Assembly: GCA_963748095.1 (NCBI GenBank)
Contig: CAVVIO010000003.1
Coordinates: 72,637-136,636 of the forward strand
DNA: 64,000 nt
DNA from: CAVVIO01 sp963748095
GTDB lineage: Bacteria; Bacteroidota; Bacteroidia; Bacteroidales; UBA10428
Direction: 5' to 3'
The position numbers and the translations under genes are program-made. The notes below the pieces were generated by a model, which worked only from the letters and a program-made list of their open reading frames with translations, did not search any database and was not told where the DNA came from. This document shows, in pieces, positions 1 to 9,518 of the stretch (position 1 is its first letter; the number at the start of each line of letters is the position of its first letter).

Positions 1-799
1 TCTGAAAAACCTGGGCTATTATATTGGCGGGGTAATCGTATTATTTTTCCTCATTTTTTTGATGATCAGAATATACACGGATCATGGTGATGCATTTTCT
101 GTTCCCGATTTCAAAGGAATGACACTGAAAAGTGTGGAAAAACTTGCTAAAGAAAAGAATTTGAATTTTGAAGTTTTCGATTCGGTTTACTCGTCTGACT
201 ATTACCCAGGTACAGTGGTTGAACAACATCCGGTAGCCGGTTTCAAAGTTAAAAAATACCATACTGTATATCTCACCATGAATGCCATAGGGAAGGAAAA
301 GACCGTTATGCCCGGACTGGTTGGCCATACCTTAAGGCAGGCCAGGGCAATGATGATTACCTACGGACTGAAAGTGGGCAAGTTATCCTATGTATACGAT
401 ATAGCGAAAAACGTAGTTCTTGAACAGAATTATAGCGGACATACCATAAACAAGGGAGATACAATTATAAAGGGATCTTTTATCGATCTGACCCTTGGTA
501 AAGGACTTGGTGATGATAGAACCATGGTGCCACAGTTGATCGATATGACAAAGGAAGAAGCAAAAATAAAAGCTGCTGATTATTATTTCAGTCTTGGTGC
601 TGTAAATATGGACGGTACTGTAAAAACAAAAAACGATTCCTCGAATGCACGTGTTTTTATGCAGCGACCTGAACATAATAAAAACATTTTGGTTCCGTTA
701 GGATCATCGATAGACATTTGGTTAACCATTGATTCCACAAAAATGCCTTTGGCAGATACGCTGAAGCCTGAAACTGATGACCCGGATGAAATACCTTAA
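1..799 (+). CDS. PASTA-domain membrane protein (5' end cut by window)
   Basis: The frame is open from base 2, so the true start lies outside the window. The first visible residues form one hydrophobic membrane segment (bases 14-61). Three PASTA-type repeats follow: about bases 100-285, 300-515 and 520-745, each starting with a VP/MP-like turn and ending in a short beta strand. PASTA repeats bind uncrosslinked peptidoglycan or act as spacers on the outer face of the inner membrane. No kinase domain is visible, which suits the small Bacteroidota PASTA proteins rather than PknB kinases. The tail is acidic. The next gene begins inside its last codons, so the two are probably co-transcribed. Confidence 0.85.
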   Translation, partial: LKNLGYYIGGVIVLFFLIFLMIRIYTDHGDAFSVPDFKGMTLKSVEKLAKEKNLNFEVFDSVYSSDYYPGTVVEQHPVAGFKVKKYHTVYLTMNAIGKEKTVMPGLVGHTLRQARAMMITYGLKVGKLSYVYDIAKNVVLEQNYSGHTINKGDTIIKGSFIDLTLGKGLGDDRTMVPQLIDMTKEEAKIKAADYYFSLGAVNMDGTVKTKNDSSNARVFMQRPEHNKNILVPLGSSIDIWLTIDSTKMPLADTLKPETDDPDEIP

Positions 800-2670
800 A
801 ATAATTATTCTGATTATTCTCGCAGCAATATTTACTGTTAAAGATATTTATTGCCAGGAACTTCGTGGTTTACAAGAAAATGCCGTTCTTAAAAAATACA
901 TCAAGAACCATCCGGTTTCCCTGAAAAGTACCCAAGCCAGTGAAATTCTTACATTACCTTTTTTTGATGATTTCTCCACTTCTTCTGTAATTCCAGATCA
1001 GTCTAAATGGGAAGATAAAGACGTTTTCATTAACAATTCTTATCCTGTTGAACCTATATCAATAGGAGTGGCTACTCTGGATGCCATCAATCAGTACGGG
1101 AATGTCTACGCGATTAATGCAAGTCCTACTCTTTCTGATCATCTGACTTCACGACCCATCGATTTGTCTGCTTATGCAGGTACAGGTGATTCACTTTTTA
1201 TCAGTTTTTTTTACCAGGCTGGTGGTATGGGCGATCTTCCCGAAAAGTCCGATTCGCTGACACTTGAATTTTTTTCTACAAATTCTAGGTAAATGGATTC
1301 ATGCATGGTCGATACCAGGAGATACACTTGCACCCTTTAAACAAGTAATTCTTCCATTGCCCGACAGCTTATTTCAGAACGGGTTTCAATTCAGGTTCAG
1401 TAACTATACCAGTATGTCGGTAAACGACGTAACCGGAGGAAAGGGAGCGCTCAGCAATGTCGATCAGTGGAACCTCGATTATATTCAGTTAGATAATAAG
1501 CCCCGGGCAGCTTTCAGGAATCTTGACGATATTGCTTTTGTAGAACCGTTGCAATCTACCCTTATTCTTTACCAGACAATTCCCTGGACACATATCAATA
1601 ATGCCCAGTTTAACGGTAAAAAATCTGTTATAACAATTGTTTTTCGAAACGCCCATGATAAAGTGGTGAACATCAGTCGTTCATACCTGGTTACTAATCT
1701 CAATACAGGTAAAACCACCATTCCTGCCGAAGGAGGCAATGAGGATTTTCCTCCCGATTCAGTATATGAGCGAAATGATTTTTTTAACGCAGGAATTATT
1801 TATGATGGTTCACCCGTTGGCAGGTTCCAGATCGAAAGTTACCTGGGCACTACCAATTCGGAGATAAAATCAAATGATACTGTACGCCGTATTGAAGAAT
1901 ATAGTAATTATTATGCCTATGATGACGGAACCGCAGAATATGGTTTTGGGATTACCGGTGAATCTTCTGAACTTGCTCAGTTGGCATACAGATTTAAATT
2001 ATATAAAGAAGATACCTTAAGCGCAGTTGACATTTATTTCAACAAAACACAATTTAATTATAATTCCACTTTGCCCTTCCGGCTTTGTGTGTGGAGCAAC
2101 AGGAACGGGGAGCCCGATAGCCTGGTATATTCGACTGATACGCTGTACAAACCTTCTTCCGATGTATCCCTTAACCAGTTTAAAAGATACTCGCTCGACA
2201 CATTGATGGTAGTAAAAGACACGGTATATGTTGGTCTTATTCAAATAAGAAACGACTTTCTCAACATCGGTTATGATGTGAACGATAATAATAAAAAGAA
2301 TATTTTCATCAATACTGACGGAACCTGGTATAATCCTTCGGCAAGCATAAAGGACGGCTCACTGATGATACGTCCGGTTTTTGGAAAGAATGTATTCACT
2401 GCAGTCCCCCGGATACCTGAACCGGAAAAAAACTCATTTATCTTTTATCCCAATCCCGCCAGTGATCATATTTCGATAGAAAAAACAGCAGATATTATTG
2501 ATGCCGACTGGCAGGTCAGCATTTATGATATATCCGGAAGAGCCGTGAAAAAATATGCGCGGTTTGAAACTTATATTGATCTGACAGACCTCAATGACGG
2601 TATTTATTTTATTCGTTTCACAAATTCCGGTAAACGCCAGGTAACCAAAAAACTGTTAATTGTTCACTAA
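786..2670 (+). pseudogene. T9SS type A sorting-domain protein, split by a frameshift
   Basis: Two frames make one protein. The first (start ATG 786, or ATG 777) carries a signal peptide ending near IYCQ and stops at 1292. The second continues the same beta-rich extracellular protein to 2670. Removing one base between about 1269 and 1290, for example from the 7-T run 1269-1275, joins them into 627 residues. The C-terminus (about 2440-2670) is a type IX sorting domain: YPNPA motif, a SIYDISGR-like strand, then GIYFIRF and a basic tail. Such proteins are exported by the Por system and cleaved or anchored at the cell surface. Function beyond secretion is not recognisable. The shift may be a sequencing error or real inactivation. 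Confidence 0.8.
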
Positions 2671-2674
2671 TTCA

Positions 2675-3730
2675 ATGGATACCGGATCAAACACAGATTT
2701 TAACGAAAACGAACAGGGAGAACTTTATGAGCATTACCGTTTTGATGTTGATAAAGGACAGGGTCTGTTGCGTATCGACAAATATCTTTTCAATAAGCTC
2801 GAAAATATTTCACGTAACAAAATTCAGAATGCTGCCGTTGCCGGGAATATCCTTGTAAATGATAATCCGGTAAAGTCGAATTACAAAATCAAACCCAACG
2901 ATACAATATCTATTGTTCTGCCGCATCCACCCAGGGAATTCGAGCTGATCCCCGAGGATATTCCTGTCGACATTGTTTATGAGGATGACGAAATTATCGT
3001 GGTAAATAAAAAAGCAGGGATGGTAGTACACCCCGGACACGGTAATTATACAGGGACATTGATCAATGCTCTTGCTTATCATCTAAAGGATTTACCCTTG
3101 TTTCAAAAAGGGGAGATCCGTCCCGGACTGGTGCATCGTATCGATAAAAACACATCGGGAATCCTGGTTGTTGCCAAAACGGAACAGGCTCTTAACAGGC
3201 TGGCAAAGCAATTTTTCGATCGTACAACCGAACGTACTTATTTTGCCTTGGTGTGGGGGAATATGGAAGAGGAAGAAGGAACGGTTACTGGAAATATCGG
3301 GCGCAGCCTGAAGGACCGTATGAAAATGCACGTTTTTCCGGACGGTGAATATGGAAAACATGCAGTTACGCATTATAAAGTTCTGGAAAAGCTCGGGTAT
3401 GTAAACCTGCTGGAATGCAAACTCGAAACCGGCCGTACGCACCAGATCAGGGTTCATATGGAATACATCGGCCATCCGTTATTTAATGATGAACGATATG
3501 GTGGTGACCGTATTCTGAAAGGTACCACATTTACAAAATACAAACAGTTTGTTCAGAATTGTTTTAAAATATTGCCCGGACATGCGCTGCATGCCAAGTC
3601 ACTTGGGTTTAAACATCCGGTAACCGGCAAATACATGTTTTTCGATTCGGAACTTCCTGAAAATATGCAGCAGTTGATCGAAAAATGGAGGAATTATATT
3701 TCTAACAGGGACATAGAGGAAGAAGAATAA
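2675..3730 (+). CDS. rluD: RluA-family 23S rRNA pseudouridine synthase
   Basis: 351 residues. An N-terminal S4 RNA-binding domain (about residues 30-90) precedes the RluA catalytic domain with the signature HRIDKNTSG, whose Asp is the catalytic residue, and the later GRTHQIRVH motif. The family converts uridine to pseudouridine in 23S rRNA. The size and S4 domain fit RluD better than RluA or RluC, but the exact target uridines cannot be read from sequence. A longer reading from TTG 2660 overlaps the upstream gene; ATG 2675 is preferred. It starts only 4 bases after the sorting-domain gene and probably shares its transcript. Confidence 0.9.
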   Translation: MDTGSNTDFNENEQGELYEHYRFDVDKGQGLLRIDKYLFNKLENISRNKIQNAAVAGNILVNDNPVKSNYKIKPNDTISIVLPHPPREFELIPEDIPVDIVYEDDEIIVVNKKAGMVVHPGHGNYTGTLINALAYHLKDLPLFQKGEIRPGLVHRIDKNTSGILVVAKTEQALNRLAKQFFDRTTERTYFALVWGNMEEEEGTVTGNIGRSLKDRMKMHVFPDGEYGKHAVTHYKVLEKLGYVNLLECKLETGRTHQIRVHMEYIGHPLFNDERYGGDRILKGTTFTKYKQFVQNCFKILPGHALHAKSLGFKHPVTGKYMFFDSELPENMQQLIEKWRNYISNRDIEEEE

Positions 3731-3841
3731 ATATGAAATGGTTGGTATAAAATTTGTCAGAAATCAACAATGTTTTTTAAATACCGTAATGCATGAACGG
3801 AACCTTTTTATAATATTTCCTTAACACCAATCAAAATTCAC

Positions 3842-6334
3842 ATGAAATCATTTATTCTTGCCTGCATCTTTATTTTATTATCAACCTTATCCGTTTATTC
3901 CCAAAACAAGATTATTTCAGGCCGTGTAATCGATAAAAATACTCACGAAGCGTTACCCTTTGTCAATATTGTATATAATGAAAGAGGAAACGGCACTGTA
4001 TCGGATATAGACGGAAATTTTAAAATTAATATATATCCGGCGCCATCATTTCTGAAATTCAGTTATGTAGGATATTTTACAAAACAAGTCAGTTTAAGCT
4101 CGTTCAGCGATCTTTCAAAAATAGTGGTGGAACTCGATCCAAGGGCTTATTCAATAGAAGAAGTCAGGGTGATGCCTGGTGAAAATCCTGCTCACCGTAT
4201 CATTGAGCTGGCATCAGAAAACAGGAAACTCAACAATCCTGAAGATCTGAATTCCTTTTCTTACCTGGCTTATAATAAGATGTATTTTACTTTCGATATG
4301 GATAGCATGACCGTGAAAAAAAATGCTTCAGCCAAAAAGAAAAGAAAACAGGTTTCCGAAAATGACTCCCTGCTTTATTCGGGGGTAGACTCTTCAGAAA
4401 TCAGAGCCAGGAAATTTGCGAATGAGCAGTACCTGTTCCTGATGGAAGCCATCAACAGCAGGAAATTTATGAAGCCCGATCTGAATAAAGAAGAGATCAT
4501 TGCCTCCCGGGTATCGGGATTCAAAAAGCCATCTTTCGTTATGCTGGCGTCTCAGTTCCAGTCATTTTCATTTTATGGTGACTATGTAACCATCGGAGCG
4601 AAGAAATACCTGAACCCATTAAGCAAAGGAAGCCTGGAAAAATATCATTTTCGCCTTGAGGACACATTATATACACAAAGGGGTGATACTGTATTTATTA
4701 TTTCTTTTCGCCCGAATGAAAACAGAAATTTTGCGGGACTGAAAGGTGTTTTGTATATAAATTCATATAAATATGCTGTTCAGAATGTGCTGGCAGAAGC
4801 CAGTGTGCCTGAAAAAGAAATGATGACATTCAGCATACAGCAACAGTATAAACTTATCGACAATCAGTATTGGTTTCCTTCACAACTTAGTACCAACATC
4901 GTTTTTAATAATCTGGAAGTTGGGACCAGTACAAAATCCACGAATATGCTTGCTATAGGAAAATCATGGATTCTGAATGTTCGTATTAATCCGGAACTTA
5001 AGCACAGTGAATTCGACGAAGTTACCTCTGACATAAAAAAGGATGCTTATCTGGAAAACGATAGTTTATGGAATGCATACAGATACAGGCCTCTTACTGA
5101 AAAAGAAATAAAAACCTATGATGTAATCGACAGTGTTGGACAGGCGCATCACTTCGACCGGTTATTCGGTTCACTGGAAACACTGATGACCGGATATCTG
5201 CCCACGCATTATTTCAATATAAAACTGGGATCCCTGATCGATTATAATGATTATGAAGGCTGGAGGCTTGGAATAGGAGGAAAAACAAACAAGAATGTTT
5301 CAGATTATTTTTCTGTAGGGGGACATGTAGCATATGGATTTAAGGATAAGGCATTTAAATATGGAGCCAATGTTAGCATTACTCCGTTTAAGGACAAAGA
5401 ATATTACTTCAGTGTCCGTTACCTGGATGACCTGGCAGAATCGGGCGGATATTCATTCCTGGGAGATGGTGATCTTTTCAATACTGAAGATTACAGGAAA
5501 TACCTGGTGGAGCGTATGGATAAACTGGTGCAGAAAGAAGTTGTTGTGGGAGGCAGGGCTTTGAAATACCTGCAGGTAAACCTGTCTTTAAGCCGCAACC
5601 TTCGCACAGTTACCAATGATTATATGTATGCTTACTCGGAGAATAATCCTTCTGTAAGTGTTAATAGTTTCCGGTTTACTGAAGCTGGTATCCGTTTCAG
5701 ATATGCATTCAGAGAAGGGTACACGGTAACTCCCGGAGGAAATAAGTTCCCCGAAGAAACCAAATATCCTGTCATTTCCGGAAACCTGATCAAAGGGATG
5801 AAGTTACTGGATGGGAATTACGACTACCTGAAACTGGAAGCTAAGATTACCAAAAATTTTACCACCAAGGGATTCGGGCAATCGAAGATTCAACTTACAA
5901 GTGGATTTGCAAGTGGTGATCTGCCTTATCCTATTCTTTACAACGGACATGGCAGTTACAGGTCATTTACCATCGAATCGGAAAATTCGTTTGCTACGAT
6001 GCGTATGAATGAATTTCTTTCCGACCGGTTTGTTTCGTTGTACTTTTCACAAAATTTTGGAAAGTTACTTTTCAGAAGTCCCTATTTTCATCCGGATATC
6101 GTACTGGCAAATAATATTGGCTTTGGCAGTCTTGGATCTCCCGAAAAGCACCGGAATATCGATTTTAAAACAATGGAAAAAGGATATTTTGAGTGTGGCC
6201 TTATGATTAATAATCTTCTGAGACAACGGTTTTTTGGTTATGGTTTTGGTGTATTTTATCGGTATGGTCCATATTCATTTAGCAGGCAAAAAGATAACTT
6301 TGCCTATAAATTTACCTTATCATTCAATTTATAA
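3842..6334 (+). CDS. DUF5686 / carboxypeptidase-regulatory-like outer membrane protein
   Basis: 830 residues. Signal peptide to about residue 20 (cleavage after VYSQ), then a carboxypeptidase D regulatory-like beta-sandwich (about residues 24-105, ISGRVIDKNT..ALPFVNI and a DGNFKI strand). The rest is long and beta-rich, ending in a typical outer-membrane strand (YKFTLSFNL with terminal aromatic-type pattern). This is the architecture of the Bacteroidota DUF5686 family, which resembles TonB-dependent receptors in its N-domain but lacks a clear plug. Its substrate is unknown. The 111-bp gap upstream suggests its own promoter, but I see no consensus there. Confidence 0.8.
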   Translation: MKSFILACIFILLSTLSVYSQNKIISGRVIDKNTHEALPFVNIVYNERGNGTVSDIDGNFKINIYPAPSFLKFSYVGYFTKQVSLSSFSDLSKIVVELDPRAYSIEEVRVMPGENPAHRIIELASENRKLNNPEDLNSFSYLAYNKMYFTFDMDSMTVKKNASAKKKRKQVSENDSLLYSGVDSSEIRARKFANEQYLFLMEAINSRKFMKPDLNKEEIIASRVSGFKKPSFVMLASQFQSFSFYGDYVTIGAKKYLNPLSKGSLEKYHFRLEDTLYTQRGDTVFIISFRPNENRNFAGLKGVLYINSYKYAVQNVLAEASVPEKEMMTFSIQQQYKLIDNQYWFPSQLSTNIVFNNLEVGTSTKSTNMLAIGKSWILNVRINPELKHSEFDEVTSDIKKDAYLENDSLWNAYRYRPLTEKEIKTYDVIDSVGQAHHFDRLFGSLETLMTGYLPTHYFNIKLGSLIDYNDYEGWRLGIGGKTNKNVSDYFSVGGHVAYGFKDKAFKYGANVSITPFKDKEYYFSVRYLDDLAESGGYSFLGDGDLFNTEDYRKYLVERMDKLVQKEVVVGGRALKYLQVNLSLSRNLRTVTNDYMYAYSENNPSVSVNSFRFTEAGIRFRYAFREGYTVTPGGNKFPEETKYPVISGNLIKGMKLLDGNYDYLKLEAKITKNFTTKGFGQSKIQLTSGFASGDLPYPILYNGHGSYRSFTIESENSFATMRMNEFLSDRFVSLYFSQNFGKLLFRSPYFHPDIVLANNIGFGSLGSPEKHRNIDFKTMEKGYFECGLMINNLLRQRFFGYGFGVFYRYGPYSFSRQKDNFAYKFTLSFNL

Positions 6335-6362
6335 CTTACTTTGCAAAAAATAAGCAATAAAC

Positions 6363-7241
6363 ATGGCACATAAATCCGGTTTTGTAAATATCATCGGCAA
6401 TCCGAATGTAGGTAAATCCACATTAATGAATTCACTGGTTGGTGAACAGCTTTCTATTATCACCCATAAGGCACAGACAACAAGGCACCGGATAATGGGA
6501 ATTGTTAACGGGGAAGATTTTCAGATTGTATATTCCGACACGCCCGGAATTATTAAACCAAATTACCAGTTGCAGGAAGCAATGATGAGGTCAGTGTCTT
6601 CTGCTTTCGAAGATGCCGATATTATACTTTATATTACCGATGTTATTGAAACAGCAGAAAAGAACGAACATTACCTGGATATAATGAAAAACACAGACAT
6701 TCCGGTAATTCTTGTCATTAATAAAGTCGATCTTACCACGCAGGATGACCTGAATCTGTTGGTCGACAAATGGGCAGAGATACTGCCGAAGGCCATGATC
6801 ATTCCGGTCTCGGCACTTAAAGCATTTAATGTAAATGCAGTAATGGATAAAATCCAGGAATTATTGCCTGAAGGTGAAGCATACTTCCCGAAAGATACGT
6901 TAACTGATAAATCCGAGCGCTTTTTTGTGTCGGAGATCATACGTGAAAGAATACTGATAAACTACAAAAAAGAAATTCCCTACTCAACAGAGGTGGAGAT
7001 CGAATCCTTTAAGGAAGCGGAAGATATCATACGTATCAGGGCTGTGATTCACGTTATCAGAATGAGTCAGAAGGGAATAATAATCGGCCACCAGGGAAAG
7101 GCCCTGAAAAAAACTGGTACAGAAGCCCGGAAGGAAATTGAAACGTTCATGGGTAAAAAAGTTTACCTTGAACTATTTGTAAAAGTGAACAAAGACTGGC
7201 GTGATAAACCGAATGTATTGCGTAATTTTGGATACCGGTAA
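6363..7241 (+). CDS. era: GTPase Era
   Basis: 292 residues, normal length. The G1 motif GNPNVGKST is at residues 12-20, G3 is DTPG, G4 is NKVD, and a C-terminal KH domain carries GIIIGHQGKALKK. Era binds the 3' end of 16S rRNA and assists 30S subunit assembly at the membrane. It is followed closely by a small Dabb protein and by der, so two ribosome-assembly GTPases sit in one run. Confidence 0.97.
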   Translation: MAHKSGFVNIIGNPNVGKSTLMNSLVGEQLSIITHKAQTTRHRIMGIVNGEDFQIVYSDTPGIIKPNYQLQEAMMRSVSSAFEDADIILYITDVIETAEKNEHYLDIMKNTDIPVILVINKVDLTTQDDLNLLVDKWAEILPKAMIIPVSALKAFNVNAVMDKIQELLPEGEAYFPKDTLTDKSERFFVSEIIRERILINYKKEIPYSTEVEIESFKEAEDIIRIRAVIHVIRMSQKGIIIGHQGKALKKTGTEARKEIETFMGKKVYLELFVKVNKDWRDKPNVLRNFGYR

Positions 7242-7258
7242 TTTAAAAAATTCCTGCT

Positions 7259-7564
7259 ATGATCAGACATATTGTAATATGGAAGTTAGACGATTCCTAT
7301 ATACCTGAAGAAAAATTGGCACTTATCAGCGAAATGGAAAAACAACTGAGGTCGTTGAAAGGTAAAGTCACTCAGCTTAAAAGTATGGAGGTGCAAAGGA
7401 ATGCTGCGCAAGCAGCCGAAACAAATTTCGATATTATACTCGATACAACATTTGACAGTATTACGACCCTTAGTGAGTACCAGGAACATCCCGAACATAA
7501 AGAGGTGGTTGCCAGATTGAGTAAAATAAAAAAACACCGGGCAGCAATTGATTATGAAGTTTAA
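7259..7564 (+). CDS. Dabb-family (stress-responsive alpha/beta barrel) protein
   Basis: 101 residues. It starts with the family-typical MIRHIVIWKL strand and has the mid-region DTTFDS and the later strand-helix EYQEHPEHKEV seen in Dabb domains, which form dimeric ferredoxin-like alpha/beta barrels. No catalytic residues can be assigned. It lies 17 bases after era and 22 before der, so it is probably translated from the same message. The role is unknown; Bacteroidota often carry it in this setting. Confidence 0.8.
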   Translation: MIRHIVIWKLDDSYIPEEKLALISEMEKQLRSLKGKVTQLKSMEVQRNAAQAAETNFDIILDTTFDSITTLSEYQEHPEHKEVVARLSKIKKHRAAIDYEV

Positions 7565-7586
7565 AAAGTAAAAAAGGACATACAAA

Positions 7587-8891
7587 TTGGGGAATATAAT
7601 AGCAATAGTAGGCAGGCCGAATGTGGGAAAATCGACATTATTTAACAGGCTGACAGAAACACGGGCCGCAATAGTTGATGAGACCAGTGGCGTAACCCGT
7701 GACCGGCATTATGGTAAATCGCTGTGGAACGGAAAGGAATTTTCAGTCATCGACACAGGGGGGTATGTAATAAATTCAGACGATGTTTTTGAACAGGAAA
7801 TTCGCAAACAGGTCAACCTGGCGATTGAAGAAGCCGATGTAATTCTTTTTCTTGTCGACGTTATCAGTGGAATAACTGACCTGGACGAATCGGTGGCAGT
7901 CATGTTACGCAAAATAAACAAGCCCGTTTTCCTTGTCGTGAATAAGGTGGATAATAACGACCGGATTTATGATGCATCTGTATTTTACGGTTTCGGTTTA
8001 GGAGAACTGTATTGCATTTCTTCAATAAATGGCAGCGGAACGGGTGATTTACTGGATGCTGTAGTAAAAACATTTACAAAACCGGAAGAGGAAGAAGTTC
8101 CGGACATTCCAAGAATTGCTATTATCGGACGACCAAATGTGGGTAAATCTTCATTGGCCAATGCACTTATTGGGGAAGAACGGAATATTGTTACTCCCAT
8201 TTCAGGTACCACCCGCGACTCTGTTCATACACGGTATACCAAGTTCAACCACGATTTTTTTCTGATTGATACGGCAGGTCTGCGTAAAAAAGGAAAAGTA
8301 TTTGAAGACCTTGAATTTTATTCTGTAATGCGTTCTGTCAGGGCTATTGAATATTCCGATGTCTGTTTGTTATTGATCGATGCTACCCGTGGACTGGAAT
8401 CACAGGACCTGAATATCTTTAACCTGGTAAAGAAAAACCACAAAGGGATCGTATTGCTTATCAACAAATGGGACCTTATAGAAAAAGATACAGCTTCCAC
8501 ACGTAATCTTACAAAAGATATAAAGGAAAAGCTGGCCCCGTTTCAGGACATACCTGTAATTTTCACTTCAGCAACTACCAAACAACGTATTCATAAAGTG
8601 CTTGATACGGCAATGGAAGTATTTGAAAACCGGAAAAAAAGGATTCCCACCCGTAAACTAAACGACATAATGCTGGAGGCTATTGAAAAATATCCTCCTC
8701 CTTCGGTAAAGGGAAAATATGTGAAAATTAAATATATTACCCAGTTACCCATGCATTATCCGGCATTTGCTTTTTTCTGTAATCTGCCACAGTATGTTAA
8801 GGAACCCTACAAACGTTATCTTGAAAATCGACTCCGGGAAGAATTTAATTTTACGGGTGTTCCGGTACAGATTTATTTAAGAAAAAAGTAA
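7587..8891 (+). CDS. der: Ribosome biogenesis GTPase Der (EngA), TTG start
   Basis: 434 residues with two tandem GTPase domains: GRPNVGKST at residues 8-16 and GRPNVGKSS near residue 180, each with a DTAG/DTGG and NKxD motif, then a C-terminal KH-like domain ending in PVQIYLRKK. Der acts in 50S assembly. The start must be TTG 7587: the frame has a TAA at 7569-7571 and no ATG or GTG between, and the first domain begins right after this codon. The use of TTG in an essential gene is worth noting. Confidence 0.96.
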   Translation: MGNIIAIVGRPNVGKSTLFNRLTETRAAIVDETSGVTRDRHYGKSLWNGKEFSVIDTGGYVINSDDVFEQEIRKQVNLAIEEADVILFLVDVISGITDLDESVAVMLRKINKPVFLVVNKVDNNDRIYDASVFYGFGLGELYCISSINGSGTGDLLDAVVKTFTKPEEEEVPDIPRIAIIGRPNVGKSSLANALIGEERNIVTPISGTTRDSVHTRYTKFNHDFFLIDTAGLRKKGKVFEDLEFYSVMRSVRAIEYSDVCLLLIDATRGLESQDLNIFNLVKKNHKGIVLLINKWDLIEKDTASTRNLTKDIKEKLAPFQDIPVIFTSATTKQRIHKVLDTAMEVFENRKKRIPTRKLNDIMLEAIEKYPPPSVKGKYVKIKYITQLPMHYPAFAFFCNLPQYVKEPYKRYLENRLREEFNFTGVPVQIYLRKK

Positions 8892-8919
8892 CTTAGCATA
8901 TATTTCCCGGAACATATTA

Positions 8920-9462
8920 ATGAGTTGTAGTATGAAACATCGTTTGAATACATTGAAAATAACAGGTCTCCTGATTGCAGGAATGTTTTTTCTAGTTGTC
9001 TTTTTTTCGTGTCAGAAAATTGAGAAAGTTAGCCCTATACCTAAAATTGCATTCAAAAGTTTCACTTTTTCATCTGATACAGATGCATTGGGAAATTATA
9101 TAAAAGTTGGCGAACTGGTCTTTTCATTTATTGACGGGGATGACGATATAGGAGTTGATACAACTACCCGGCCGGGAGATTCTACTTATTACAACCTTTT
9201 TCTTATTCCTTTTAAGAAAGTTGACGGTGTGTATAGTCAAATTGAGGTGGATCCTTATTTTCCGCCTTTAAATTACAGGATCCCTAATGATCCGCGGATG
9301 AAACGTGATGGACAGGATAAAACACTGAAAGGGGAAATCAGTGTTGAAATTCAATATCAGGTGGTTCCTCCATATGATACCATTAAATATGAATTTTATG
9401 TCCGCGACAGGGCTTACAACAAAAGTAATGTGGCTTCCACAACGGATATTACCTTTAAATAA
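8920..9462 (+). CDS. Hypothetical lipoprotein
   Basis: 180 residues. A hydrophobic leader ends in a lipobox (VVFFSC, Cys about residue 31), so the protein is probably a lipoprotein of the inner or outer membrane. The start may be ATG 8920 or ATG 8932 (MKHRL), the latter giving a more usual leader. The mature part is beta-rich with acidic loops (DGDDDIGVDTT) and a C-terminal strand pattern; this looks like the small Bacteroidota lipoproteins of unknown function. It follows der by 28 bases. Confidence 0.7.
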   Translation: MSCSMKHRLNTLKITGLLIAGMFFLVVFFSCQKIEKVSPIPKIAFKSFTFSSDTDALGNYIKVGELVFSFIDGDDDIGVDTTTRPGDSTYYNLFLIPFKKVDGVYSQIEVDPYFPPLNYRIPNDPRMKRDGQDKTLKGEISVEIQYQVVPPYDTIKYEFYVRDRAYNKSNVASTTDITFK

Positions 9463-9518
9463 CACTGTAACTTATAATCCGGGCATATAAATAGCCGATT
9501 GTCTTTTTAGTAAAAAAT

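Noticed and set aside
41..676. Minus-strand frames opposite the PASTA gene
   Set aside because: Antisense shadows without a ribosome site or recognisable domain; the plus-strand PASTA repeats explain the region.
1269..1290. Programmed frameshifting in the T9SS gene
   Set aside because: The T-rich slippery run would fit, but no downstream structure is evident and similar shifts in unrelated genes favour sequence error or decay.
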